Below, piece by piece: positions 9,401-18,179 of a stretch of DNA of 25,535 nt. The notes beneath the pieces were generated by a model. That model was given only the letters and a program-made list of their open reading frames with translations. It ran no database searches and had not been told where the DNA came from. Made by a program: the position numbers and the translations under genes. Source of the DNA: Funneliformis mosseae (taxonomy: Eukaryota > Glomeromycota > Glomeromycetes > Glomerales > Glomeraceae); the NCBI GenBank assembly GCA_910592005.1, contig CAJVPP010000845.1, positions 1 through 25,535 of the forward strand, given 5' to 3'. Every line of letters starts with the position of its first letter. Positions within the stretch are counted from its first letter, which is position 1.

Positions 9401-10719
9401 CAATTCTCAAAAAAAATAATGAGAATTATATTTTTATTTATTATGTAATAAATAAAGGTCAAAAATACATGAAAAATTTATAAAAAGTTGTTTATCATAT
9501 TATGATTATATTCCTAAAAATTATTTAATAATCTGCCTTATCACCATTTTGTTTGATTACCTGTTCTAATATCAATGGTATGCTACAGATTAAATTAACA
9601 AAAATTTTAGATTCAACTTCTTCCCATTTTTTTTTAAATTATCTTGCAAAAAACATCTACAGTAATTGGATTTTTTTAGCTACCAGTTTGTTAACCTCTT
9701 TCTCTACACAGCTCTTCATTATTTTCCATGAATTTTCTATAAGATTGAAGTTGAGGCTATTTGATGGCCAGTCCATTAACTTCAAATAATAATCTGCAAG
9801 CAATTTCTTAGTTTTCTTGACTATATGCTTAGGATCGTTATCTTATTGAAACACTCAAGACTTTTCCATGATAGAATTAACATTGTCAAAAAGATTTTCC
9901 TTTAAAATTTTATAATAAAAGGTATCATCTATATTTCTAGTAAAAAGAAGGATGCCAATTTGACCTTTGATTAAAAATGCATCTCACATATGAATTTTGT
10001 ATAAATGTTTTACCATATGCTTTTGTGAAGATTTTGTACTAGCTTATAGAATACTTTTTGGATATTCCTAAACATCTGAAATATAACTTCATCAGAAAAA
10101 ATGACTTTATTTCAGTTTTAATTTTTATATTTTGTAGCAAATTCAATATGCTTCTATTTGTGTTTTTCTGTAAAAAAGGGTATTAATTTTAAAACTTTAC
10201 AAATATAATTGAGGTTATGAAACTTATTAAGCACTGTGCAATCAGTTATGTTAAGGTTAATATACTTGACATTAAAATATTTGCAAGCTCAATGCATGTT
10301 GAGATTTATTTATTGAGATAAGTTGACCAAGATAATGACATTTTTTAGAAGAAAGTTTTTTTGGTTTTCTAAGTTAAGATAAAGGGTCTAAAGTGGTATT
10401 TTTTTGAGTTTTTTGATATATTAATAAACAGTAGAAAGAGGAATAAAAATTAGTTCATGTAAAGTTTGAACATTGTAGATATCATTTTTCTACAAAAAGG
10501 TTATTATAATATAGCGTTATTTTAGTATAATTTAAACTATTATATGTTTAGTGTAATTTTAGCAAAATGTAAACAAAACAAAAATAATAATAATTATCAT
10601 AAAACAAAAATGATTGTTGTATCATCACGTAATAGAATTTTTTTGTAAGTTATATATTGTGAAAATTTTTTAAGTTTTTTTTCGTTACATTTTATTCTCA
10701 TTACTTTTTTCGAGAACTG
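9401..10719 (-). mobile_element. second Tc1-like transposon, 1319 bp
   Basis: The terminal inverted repeats are long and clear: left CAATTCTCAAAAAAAATAAT (9401-9420) and right, read in reverse from 10719, CAGTTCTCGAAAAAAGTAAT; both continue GAGAAT. TA target bases flank it (9399-9400 and 10720-10721). The ends differ almost only by A/G transitions. It encloses a transposase relic on the - strand. Length is almost the same as the Tc1-like element at 7127, but the termini and protein differ, so it is another family member, not a duplicate. Confidence 0.85.
9525..10500 (-). pseudogene. Tc1/mariner DD34E transposase, heavily decayed
   Basis: Reading the - strand, the recognisable parts run from an N-terminal region near 10470 (LHELIFIPLSTVY), through FSDEVIFQMF near 10090 with the first Asp, to FQ-stop-DNDPKH with the second Asp at 9840-9842 and LIENSWKIMKS with the Glu at 9735-9737, then a C-terminal end GDKADY before a stop at 9525-9527. 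Asp and Glu are 34 residues apart. Many in-frame stops replace expected Gln or Trp codons (for example CAA to TAA just before the second Asp), and the SPD before LIE has become SLN. Not functional. Confidence 0.75.
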
Positions 10720-10804
10720 TAAAATTTTATTTTTTTGTTCCTTTTTGAAATAAATAAAAATTTAAAATAATGAAAATCATTTCATAATAAATAAAAATGT
10801 GAAT

Positions 10805-10826
10805 ATCACAAAAAGGAATTTGTGAT
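10805..10826. other. perfect 8-bp stem hairpin
   Basis: ATCACAAA, a six-base loop AAGGAA, then TTTGTGAT. It lies between the second Tc1-like element and the gypsy relic, and no gene is nearby for it to act on. Confidence 0.5.
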
Positions 10827-10950
10827 TTTCTAAATTTTACGAATATGTTTAGTTTTTTTTTCCTTGATTTTATAAAATGTTTTTAGATATAAATATAAAG
10901 TATAGATAAAATCAAAACTTCATCAAAACATACTTACTAATTCAACTAAG

Positions 10951-11160
10951 ACCAGACATCTCTCTAAAGATTGTAGAGCACTGAAAAATAATCGTAATAA
11001 TGGTAATAAATATCATAACTGCAAACAATTTAGACATTTTGCAAAGAACTGCACTGCTTAACCAAAAACTTCTTACTTACATTATAAACAACATGGACAT
11101 TGGGAAAATTTATACCCAATTAAAAACAGATTTGAAACAAATGGAGGCTAATGTGCTATG
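10951..11160 (+). pseudogene. gag nucleocapsid zinc-knuckle remnant
   Basis: A chain of CX2CX4HX4C zinc knuckles, the RNA-binding part of gag. In one frame: a last half knuckle HLSKDC, then YHNCKQFRHFAKNC (11011-11052), then YLHYKQHGHWENLY (11074-11115). The spacing is exact but the first Cys of one knuckle and all three Cys of the next are Tyr, i.e. TGT/TGC changed to TAT/TAC by G to A on this strand. A stop (TAA) at 11059 would have been CAA. The zinc sites cannot function. Confidence 0.75.
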
Positions 11161-11375
11161 CTTTCATATTATACTCCACTAATAGAAACTTTACTACCAC
11201 AACTTACATACATGACCTTTACTACTGTTTATTCATTACATTCTCATTTAAATTACTAATAGTGTCTTTAGAGGGTGAGTACACCAGAAGAAATCAAAAC
11301 CTCTCAAGAGAGTGTGATGTATAAATTATTTTACAATAACTAGGATGAAAAATAGAAGGTACTTCTCAAATTATA

Positions 11376-11597
11376 ATGATAAATATCCAAGGTGAACGCT
11401 TTCAACCATTAAAACAAGTAACAAATATACTAATTCAAATTGTTAACATTATAAATCCAATGAATGTTGATATCACTGAATTGAATAATTATTATATAAT
11501 GGCTAATAACGATTGGCTCACCAAGTGTCAAGACAATTATATTGAGATAAAGAAGTTTTTATTTTTAAATAAAATAGAATTATATATTAAGTTCTAA
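11376..11597 (+). pseudogene. gypsy aspartic-protease-region remnant
   Basis: A 73-codon open stretch between the zinc knuckles and RT. Its end (NNDWLTKC...KKFLFLNKIELYI) has the form of the C-terminal protease segment of gypsy polyproteins, where a (V/A)GNDWL motif follows the flap region. The catalytic DTG is not visible here or just upstream. Position in the element supports the call more than the motif does. Confidence 0.45.
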
Positions 11598-12107
11598 TAA
11601 CTTGTTGGAAAAAACCTGTATTCAATCAATTTCAACAACCAACACCTATAATAAACACTATAAATGAGAGTATGAAGAAAAAATTTTGGTCTCATAATGA
11701 TATTATGCAGTTTTAGATGATAATATTAGTCAACTAATTCTTGCTGAAGTTAAACCTGATCAAATTCTAATTCAAAGACAACAATATTCTCCGCAATATT
11801 ATAAAAATTTGAAGCAAAAGTTTGATATTCAACCCCTTACCAATAAAAAATAGAAATATCATTGGTAAGGACTGGAAAATTGATGTTAGTATCATAATCA
11901 ACTCGATAAGTCAACGGATATATGTATATTATGTCAAAAAGAATAGAAATACTTGCAATTGCTCTCGAATATTTCTGAGGAAAACCAAAAATTCCTAAAG
12001 TTATTGCCTCTTTGGAAGGGAAATAACAGCAATAGTTAATTACCTTCCTTAAGCAAAATGATGATTTATTTGCGAATGATCTATCTCAACTAGAATATAC
12101 CAATGTA

Positions 12108-13548
12108 AAAACATATTATATACTGTTAAAAATAGATATACCATTATGTCAAAGAGTATATCAAGTTACTTTCCCTAAATATGATTTTATCAAAGAAGAA
12201 ATTAATAAGATGCTAAAAAACAAATTGATTCAACAATTTGAAAGTCATTGAGCTTTTCCTGTAGTTTTAATAAAGAAGAAAAATGGCAAGTTAAGGTTTT
12301 ATATTGATTATTAGAAACTTAATAGTATAACTCAACGAAATTATTATTGTCTTTCACATATTGATAAACTTTTGGATATGTTTAGCAAAGCTAAATATTT
12401 ATACCACTTGACTTAGCTAGTGAATATTGGCAAGTTGCTATGACACCTAAGGACTAATAAAATACTGCATTTATTACTAGTTATAGATTATATAAATTCA
12501 CCATTATGCCTTTTAGATTAACTAATATACTAGCAATATTCTAAAGGCTTATTAATAAAGTTTTTAGGGAAGAAATTGGAAAATATATAGCTATTTATCT
12601 AGATAATATCATTATTTTCTTAACAACTTTTGAGAAATATCTCACGTATCTGAAAAATATATTTCAATGACTATAGAAGGCTGAATTGAAATTAGGATGA
12701 GATAAATGTGAATTTGAAAAGCTCAAACTTACTTTCTTAGGATACATCATAAATTAACAAGAAATTGCTCTAAACTCATCAAAAATTAAAAAGATTAGAG
12801 ACTTTTTAATACCTTCTAATATCACTAAACTTCATGAATTCTTAGAACTTGCTTTATACTACTGCTAATTTCTATAAAACTTCTTAATAATTGCTATACC
12901 TTTACATCTTCTATCCAAAAAAAAATTGTATACTAATAGATAAAAACTTAGTAATAAGCATTTAAATATTTAAAGAAATGCCTTATAACAGTCCTTATTC
13001 TTATTTATCCTGATTTTTCTAAGGAGTTTCTGCTATTTATTAACAGATTATACATGAAACTGGATGCTATTTTAACTCAACTATATAATCAGTAAAAGGA
13101 ATATATAGTTGTATATGCCAGTTAAACTCTTAACAATGCTAAAAGAAACTATACACATACTGAATTTAAATGTTTCGCTACTGTTTAAATTATAAAATAT
13201 TTTAGGACATATCTCCTTTATAACCATTTAATTTAATCACTGACTATACTATACTGCAATTGTTATTCAATAAACCTGATCCACCACGTAAATTTATGAA
13301 ATAAATTGTATGAATCATAAAATTTTCTTATAATATTTATTATTGCAAAGGTAAAATACATCAAAACACTGATATTCTTTTCAGATTATCTTCTCATTAA
13401 TCAAAAACTTCAAATTATAATTAATTTAAAGTGAAAGCGAAAGCATTAGCAGTGTGATTAATAGCTCTAATATTTAAAATAGACTTAGAATTATATCAAA
13501 ACCTTTTTTAATATTTAACTCAATCAAAATATCTTAACTCATCTATAT
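12108..13548 (+). pseudogene. gypsy reverse transcriptase and RNase H, disrupted
   Basis: The RT signature blocks are in order: KEEINKMLKNKLIQ, PVVLIKKKNGKLRFYIDY, a frame change near 12410, then LDLASEYWQVAM, TAFITSYRLYKFTIMPF and AIYLDNIIIF (12590-12619). The catalytic YLDD is YLDN: its second Asp codon GAT is AAT at 12605. The invariant PFG is PFR, and SGYW is SEYW. RNase H follows with the spacer region and YAS-stop-TLNNAKRNYTHTEFKC (about 13115-13165). Stops sit at expected Trp, Gln and Arg codons. The reading continues (LELYQNLF) up to the LTR insertion at 13549. Inactive. Confidence 0.8.
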
Positions 13549-14726
13549 TGTGACTGGGTGATGATCTTAATAATCATAGATCTATAAATATGTAGCGAAG
13601 TACAAATATCAATAATGTTAAATATATCAAACATGTTTAACATGTTTGATATAGTTAATATATTTAACATATTAGATATGTTTAATATAGTAGATATAAT
13701 TAACATAATTAATATATTAGATATATCAATATATGTAATAAAATAGATATAAATATGAACCCTTTTGTAAGCAAAAAAGGGAGAGACAGATAGCTGTATA
13801 GAAATCTCCCTTCTTATAAAAGATAGTGCAACACTACTTTTCTCTTCATGTATTTTGTTAGCTGACGTAGGTAACCAATCCTGAAGGCCTATCGACGTAG
13901 GTAACCAATCTAGATAATAGTATTTAAGAGACAACCAGGCCTATTACATGACATTATAATTTTAGAGACAACTGGCCTATCATATTACGTTATAGTTTAG
14001 AAGCAACTGACCTATCACGTTAGTTTTTCTTTTTTTTTTTATTATTTTACTCATGAATAAACATATTATTTTACCAATATAACTTACTTGCAATCAGTTG
14101 AATCCCTGTCTGATGTTGTTAGTGATGACCCGTTTGTATCACTAAATGACTATGCCAATTAATGTCACCAATGATCACTAGAAAAATCGTGATCATCATT
14201 TTCACCAATTTTACTGCTATCACGATTATCATTGTGATATTCATTTTCATTATTATTATATTTATCATTATTTTATTTACTATATTTATTTTTATAGTTA
14301 TATTTACTTTTACTATTATATTTATTATCTCTATCTTATAATTGTATTTTATATAAATATCCTATATTGCCGCCTTGACAAACTGACAAGTTTCAATCAT
14401 ACAATTAATAAAGTATAATCTTAACAACATAAAAAACTATATCTTTGTCAATATCTATTTCCTTAAAACATAAATCATCAATAAAGACAACCTGACCCTT
14501 CAACATAAATAAATTTGTGTTTATTTCTTTCATAGTTTACAACTTAAACTCTCTGTTAGCAAATAAGCTTTATTATTCTAATGACATAGTATTTAGGCTT
14601 AATAATGTAACTGTATAAATACTTTTAATAACTAGTCTGATGTAACTGTTAAAAGAATTACTACTCAATTAAAAAGAGTCAACCCTCTGACACTGCGTCT
14701 AATAGTTGTAATCTGAAAAGATTGCA
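13549..14726 (+). repeat. nested solo LTR of the same gypsy family
   Basis: Starts TGTGACTGGGTGATGATC and ends GAAAAGATTGCA; the 3' LTR at 16612-17181 starts and ends with the corresponding sequence (55-base end block 14672-14726 against 17127-17181). It contains the palindromic TTTAACAT array (about 13615-13735), a possible TATA box TTATAAAAG near 13815, tandem repeats, and an ATT/TTA-rich low-complexity tract (about 14230-14345). It is twice the length of the other LTR because of the middle section. The retroelement coding frame stops before it and resumes directly after it, which supports insertion. No clean target duplication is visible. Confidence 0.55.
13863..14023 (+). repeat. tandem repeats with CCAAT and TGACG motifs inside the LTR
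   Basis: GACGTAGGTAACCAATC occurs at 13864-13880 and again at 13894-13910. Then a unit of about 36 bases beginning GAGACAACCAGGCCTAT repeats about three times (starts 13928, 13965, 14000), the last one partial. The first pair carries CCAAT and a TGACG/CGACG element, the kind of motif found in enhancers. The block is absent from the LTR at 16612. Its GC content is well above its surroundings and it accounts for a minus-strand ORF that is not a gene. Confidence 0.7.
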
Positions 14727-15764
14727 CATTAACAATACCTACATAACAACTTTCTATACAAAAACAAGCGAAACATTATACTGTCTATAATCATCTTCTC
14801 TACCAATAAAACTCTCAAAATCCTTCAAACCCTCTTCTTATTATTAAATCAACTGAAGTCAAACCCCTTTTATAAAACATTCACAATGAATCTTTAAAAG
14901 GATACTTAGGATGTAATATAACCTTCAGCAAATTAATATACAAGTATTATTGACTAAAGGTATATGATATAGTAAAGGAATAGGTGAAAACATATGATGT
15001 ATGTCAATAACAAGAAACATATCAATGACAAGAGTATTTATGTCTAATTTCAGTTGAATAACTCTTTTGACTAAATTGGGATTGACTATGTAAGACCACT
15101 ACCATAAACTAAGTAAGGTAACAGATATATTATTATTATCACAAAGTATCTCATAAAATGAGCTTAAGCTGCTGCTATATCTGATTATACTAAACAAACT
15201 ACAGCACAATTTATTTTCTAAGAAATCGTATGCAGATATGAGACCTTAAGAAAAATATTAACTGATAGAGCTACATTCTTTCAAAATGAATTAATAATAG
15301 TATTACTATATATTATTAGAATAAAATATCAACTTTTTTCGCTATATTACCCATAAACAAATAGATTGACTGAATGTTTTAATCAGACCTTGTATACTAT
15401 TTTAGCTAAATATGCTAGGCAATATCAAGAAGAATAGATTGTCTATCTCTTGTCAGCCTTATTCACATATTGCATAATACAACAGAAAATAACTAAATAC
15501 GAACATTTTGAATTACTATATGGAAAATATACTATATTACTATTAATAATCTTTGAGTATTACAACCTACTACAATACAAAATCTGTAACAAATAATAAA
15601 ACAATATTATTGTTTTCTAATAACACAATTATAACAATATTGATATGATACACAATAGAATATTTTATAACAATAACAAAATAAAAGGAACGTTATGATC
15701 AAATATATAAGGGTATAGATTATCAAATCAGAAATAAAGTGCTTCTATTTAATGTTTCATGATC
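14727..15764 (+). pseudogene. gypsy integrase, disrupted but with DD35E retained
   Basis: Would insert the element's DNA into the chromosome. The N-terminal zinc-binding HHCC region is recognisable (IHNESLKGYLG...VKTYDVCQ, about 14870-15010) with its second His and first Cys changed to Tyr. The catalytic core keeps all three acidic residues in one frame: Asp at 15084-15086 (GIDYV), Asp at 15264-15266 (LTDRATFFQNEL) and Glu at 15372-15374 (LTECFNQTL), with 35 residues between the last two. Many stops lie between them (for example TAA at 15072-15074 just before IGIDYV). The C-terminal part continues to VLLF-like KCFYLMFHDH near 15760, where the MITE interrupts it. Confidence 0.8.
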
Positions 15765-15772
15765 ACATGTAT

Positions 15773-15924
15773 TAGTGTTTTGGGCAAAACTAGTTTCGCC
15801 AATTTGATCTGCAAAAATCTTTCCAAATTTAGGGTTTCAGAGGTTTCGGATAGTTTCAGATCATATAAAAATTCTCTGGGCAAAACGTTTCGGATGTTGA
15901 AAAATAGTTTCGCCTGAAACACTA
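15773..15924. mobile_element. hAT-type MITE with perfect 8-bp target duplication
   Basis: A 152-bp non-coding element. Left end TAGTGTTTTGGGCAAAACTA, right end read in reverse TAGTGTTTCAGGCGAAACTA. Both start with TAGTG, fitting the hAT rule for terminal bases. The flanks are ACATGTAT at 15765-15772 and ACATGTAT at 15925-15932, an exact 8-bp duplication as hAT elements make. Inside are repeats of GTTTCGG / GTTTCAG and GGGCAAAAC, likely transposase-binding sites. It splits the integrase tail codons of the gypsy element. Less AT-rich than its host, hence probably younger. Confidence 0.85.
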
Positions 15925-15932
15925 ACATGTAT

Positions 15933-16599
15933 TTAAAGACAATTTAAGAATAAGTTTAATAGACTGTTTTACATTTATAATATTGTATAGCCTGAAATAT
16001 ATAAATTTCAAATATTGGATAGACAAATTAGAAAAAATCTGACATATACTGATCAACTTAAACTTTATCTTAAAAGGATTAATTGGAAACTTCAGATTAT
16101 TATCACTGATTAGCAAACTTAATATATAAATATGAAGTTAAAATAAATTGTAGTTTATAGGAAAAATGATAAATACCACTATTAATGACCTTATTCTATA
16201 AGAATTACAAAAGACTCTAATTTAAAACTTACCTTTCAAACTATCAAAACCTTATACTAAAGATATGCTTTATACTGAGAAAGTTAAATTTACTTACCAA
16301 GCCCTCTTGAGAGTATGACATATAAAAAACTGTGTTTAGATTAATAAATACTTTCTTTTTAGGCAAATTACTAAACAATAATAATATAACGCTTACATAA
16401 AGAATTCTTTAAAGTCAAATAATTACAGTAACTACTATCAATATTAAACTCATATTTATTTTCTTTTTGAAAATTTAGGAAGCAAACAAATTCTGAATAC
16501 TCATTTCTTAACATTGACCTGAATTAGACAATTTAAGTTTAACAAATATCAGGATCTCTTTAATTGTACTTTAAAAATTTCTGTTAGAATAGAAATCTT
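15933..16599 (+). pseudogene. C-terminal end of the gypsy polyprotein, degenerate
   Basis: The coding trace picks up after the MITE (YLKTI; then a basic, Tyr/Ile-rich stretch) and fades into stop-rich sequence before the polypurine tract. No chromodomain could be recognised. A phrase near 16300 (ACCAAGCCCTCTTGAGAGT) resembles the CCTCTCAAGAGAGTG at 11303-11317. The minus-strand ORF across 15922-16116 is a shadow. Confidence 0.35.
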
Positions 16600-16608
16600 A
16601 AGGAGGAG
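16600..16608 (+). other. polypurine tract
   Basis: AAGGAGGAG followed by TAA and the LTR start. Known role in LTR retrotransposons: primer for plus-strand DNA synthesis. Its position immediately before the LTR supports both calls. Confidence 0.6.
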
Positions 16609-16611
16609 TAA

Positions 16612-17181
16612 TATAATCAGGTATTGATTCTAATAATCACAGATCTACAAATGTATATTAAATATGTTTAACATGTTTAATATAATTAATATATTTAACA
16701 TATCAGATATGTATAATATAGTTAACATAGTGAATATAGTTAATATAATTAATATATTAGATATGTCAAAATATGTAATAGAATAGATATAAATATAAGC
16801 TCTTTTATCAGTTAGAAAAAGATAGACTGATAGCTATATAGAAACACTCTTTTGTAAAAAATAGCGTAATGCTACTCTTCACTTTGTGTATTTCTATTTT
16901 TTATTTTATTATTTTATTTCTTTATATATTATTATCTTGTTATTTTCTTTCTACTTTAATAAAGTATTTTCTTATTTCTTACATAAAACTTATCATGAAT
17001 TACTGTGACAATTCTTGACTTATAATTAAAACTACTTACATTTAGTAAACCTAATTTAACTTGTTAAACTAGTAGTAAAATAATTAAGATTTAACATAAA
17101 ACTAGATAGAATTATATATAGACTATAAAAGAATCAACTCTCTAATACTGTATCTAACAGTTGCAACCTGAAAAGATTGCA
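16612..17181 (+). repeat. 3' LTR of the gypsy element
   Basis: Starts TATAATCAGGTATTGATTC, which aligns with TGTGACTGGGTGATGATCT at 13549 mostly through G to A and C to T changes, so the canonical TG has been lost. It shares the palindromic TTTAACAT array, the GATAGCTATATAGAAA block, and the closing 55 bases ending GATTGCA (17127-17181). Length 570 bp. The next base is the start of an unrelated antisense RNase H, which sets the 3' boundary well. Confidence 0.6.
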
Positions 17182-17340
17182 TAAGACATTTCTGATCAGT
17201 TATTCCATAATTTTGCTTAACTTTATTCATACTTCTACTAGTATATGCTACTACATCATCAAGTACTTTTAAGAGAGAATAGCTCCTAAGCCATTTCTAG
17301 AAGCATCAGTATCAGTGAATAAAATCTATTTGCAGAATTT
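17182..17340 (-). pseudogene. retrotransposon RNase H fragment, antisense
   Basis: Read on the - strand it gives DTDASRNGLGAILS, then AYTSRSMNKVKQNYGITDQK in a shifted frame, the typical RNase H of Ty3/gypsy elements (DAS...GLGA; SRSLN...NYG-TD-E). It is cut off exactly at 17181/17182 where the + strand LTR ends, so the gypsy element appears to have landed in this older one. Stops and frame shifts are present. The rest of that element was not found with confidence. Confidence 0.65.
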
Positions 17341-17660
17341 ATGAAACGTAACCCAATTTTAATTTCCAAAAATTGCATGTGATTCTGATCTACATATTGC
17401 ATAATCAACATTTTTTAAATTCTACGCAAACTTTACATAAACACTTTGTAAGATTTATGCAAATTGCACAAATAGTATAAATGCACAATTTTGTTTCTGT
17501 TAACTCTATGAATATTTTTAATTAGTTAAAGATAAAATGTTAAATGACAAAGAAACAAAGAAATTCAATTTACTTCTTTATTCTAACTTTTGTTTAATTA
17601 CTCAAATAATAAAAATTATATTTAATAATAGAAAGATATTTTTAAAAGACAAGTAACACA

Positions 17661-17960
17661 ATAGAAAAACATAAAGAAAATAGTGATATTGAATTATTCA
17701 GAGACTCTTCTAACATAAAAAAACTAAAAAAAACTCCAAATAAAAAATACAAAAAAGAACGAAATGATTGGAATTCAAAATGGTCACAAATATATTCATA
17801 GTTGGTAAAAAAAGAAGATGAAGAAGAAAAGCTTTATATGTATTGTATTTGATATAAAGAGGGAAAAGTGAGCAATATTTTTATAAAAGGTTGTAATAAA
17901 TTCAAAAATGATTATTTTAATAATCATGTAAAACTGAGTTGTACACTTTTATTTCAAAAT
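17661..17960 (+). pseudogene. zinc-finger N-terminus of a transposase-like protein, decayed
   Basis: Open apart from two stops that would be Trp or Gln codons: a Lys-rich lead (KKLKKTPNKKYKKERNDW) and then YCI-stop-YKEGKVSN...FIKGCNKFKNDYFNNHVKLSC. This reads as a CX2C...H-type finger (second Cys now TAT) of the sort found at the start of hAT-related and host-domesticated transposases that carry W-x-C-x2-C...HVKxxxH. The catalytic domain is not found downstream. Family assignment is tentative. Confidence 0.4.
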
Positions 17961-18179
17961 TAAGAAATAATTTATTTTTTGAAGTGTGGCTATTTTGCAT
18001 AATCTTTATTAAATTTATATAATACTAAGTACATATAATAAAACAGAAAATACAAAAATATCTATAAATTAATTTATAAAACTAAACTACTTTATCAATA
18101 CCAACCTTACATTTTACTGAATTAAACTATAAACAAAAAAGAAAAGAAAAGAAACTTAAACTATTAAATGTCTAGAAGG

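Larger units (their letters stand above)
10945..17181 (+). mobile_element. decayed Ty3/gypsy LTR retrotransposon
   Basis: Order of parts on the + strand: zinc knuckles (about 10951-11115), protease remnant (11376-11597), reverse transcriptase (about 12108-12870), RNase H (about 12990-13400), integrase (about 14730-15560), polypurine tract (16600-16608) and 3' LTR (16612-17181). RT before integrase defines the Ty3/gypsy type. The 5' LTR and the gag N-terminus are absent, lost upstream of about 10945. A solo LTR of the same family (13549-14726) and a hAT MITE (15773-15924) are nested inside. Dozens of in-frame stops and several frameshifts make it inactive. No intact ORF remains. Confidence 0.85.

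Noticed and set aside
9553..9789. 78-residue plus-strand ORF
   Set aside because: It is the antisense shadow of the decayed transposase coded on the other strand, which has the DD34E motif.
11000..11182. 60-residue plus-strand ORF
   Set aside because: It is in the wrong frame over the gag zinc knuckles, which are readable in the neighbouring frame.
13539..13934. 131-residue minus-strand ORF with repeated DWLPTS and Ile/Asn-rich stretches
   Set aside because: It reads through the LTR's tandem repeats and palindromic array; the repeats create the pattern and no family is visible.
14172..14195. Hairpin TGATCAC...GTGATCA as a terminator or recombination site
   Set aside because: A 7-bp stem inside a repeat-rich LTR tract with no linked gene; chance or LTR structure is enough to explain it.
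15922..16116. 64-residue minus-strand ORF
   Set aside because: It overlaps the end of the hAT MITE and the antisense side of the gypsy tail; composition is just AT-rich.
13549..17181. Complete gypsy element bounded by the LTRs at 13549 and 16612
   Set aside because: RT and RNase H lie upstream of the first LTR and integrase between the two, so the two LTRs do not bound one element; the first is a nested solo LTR.
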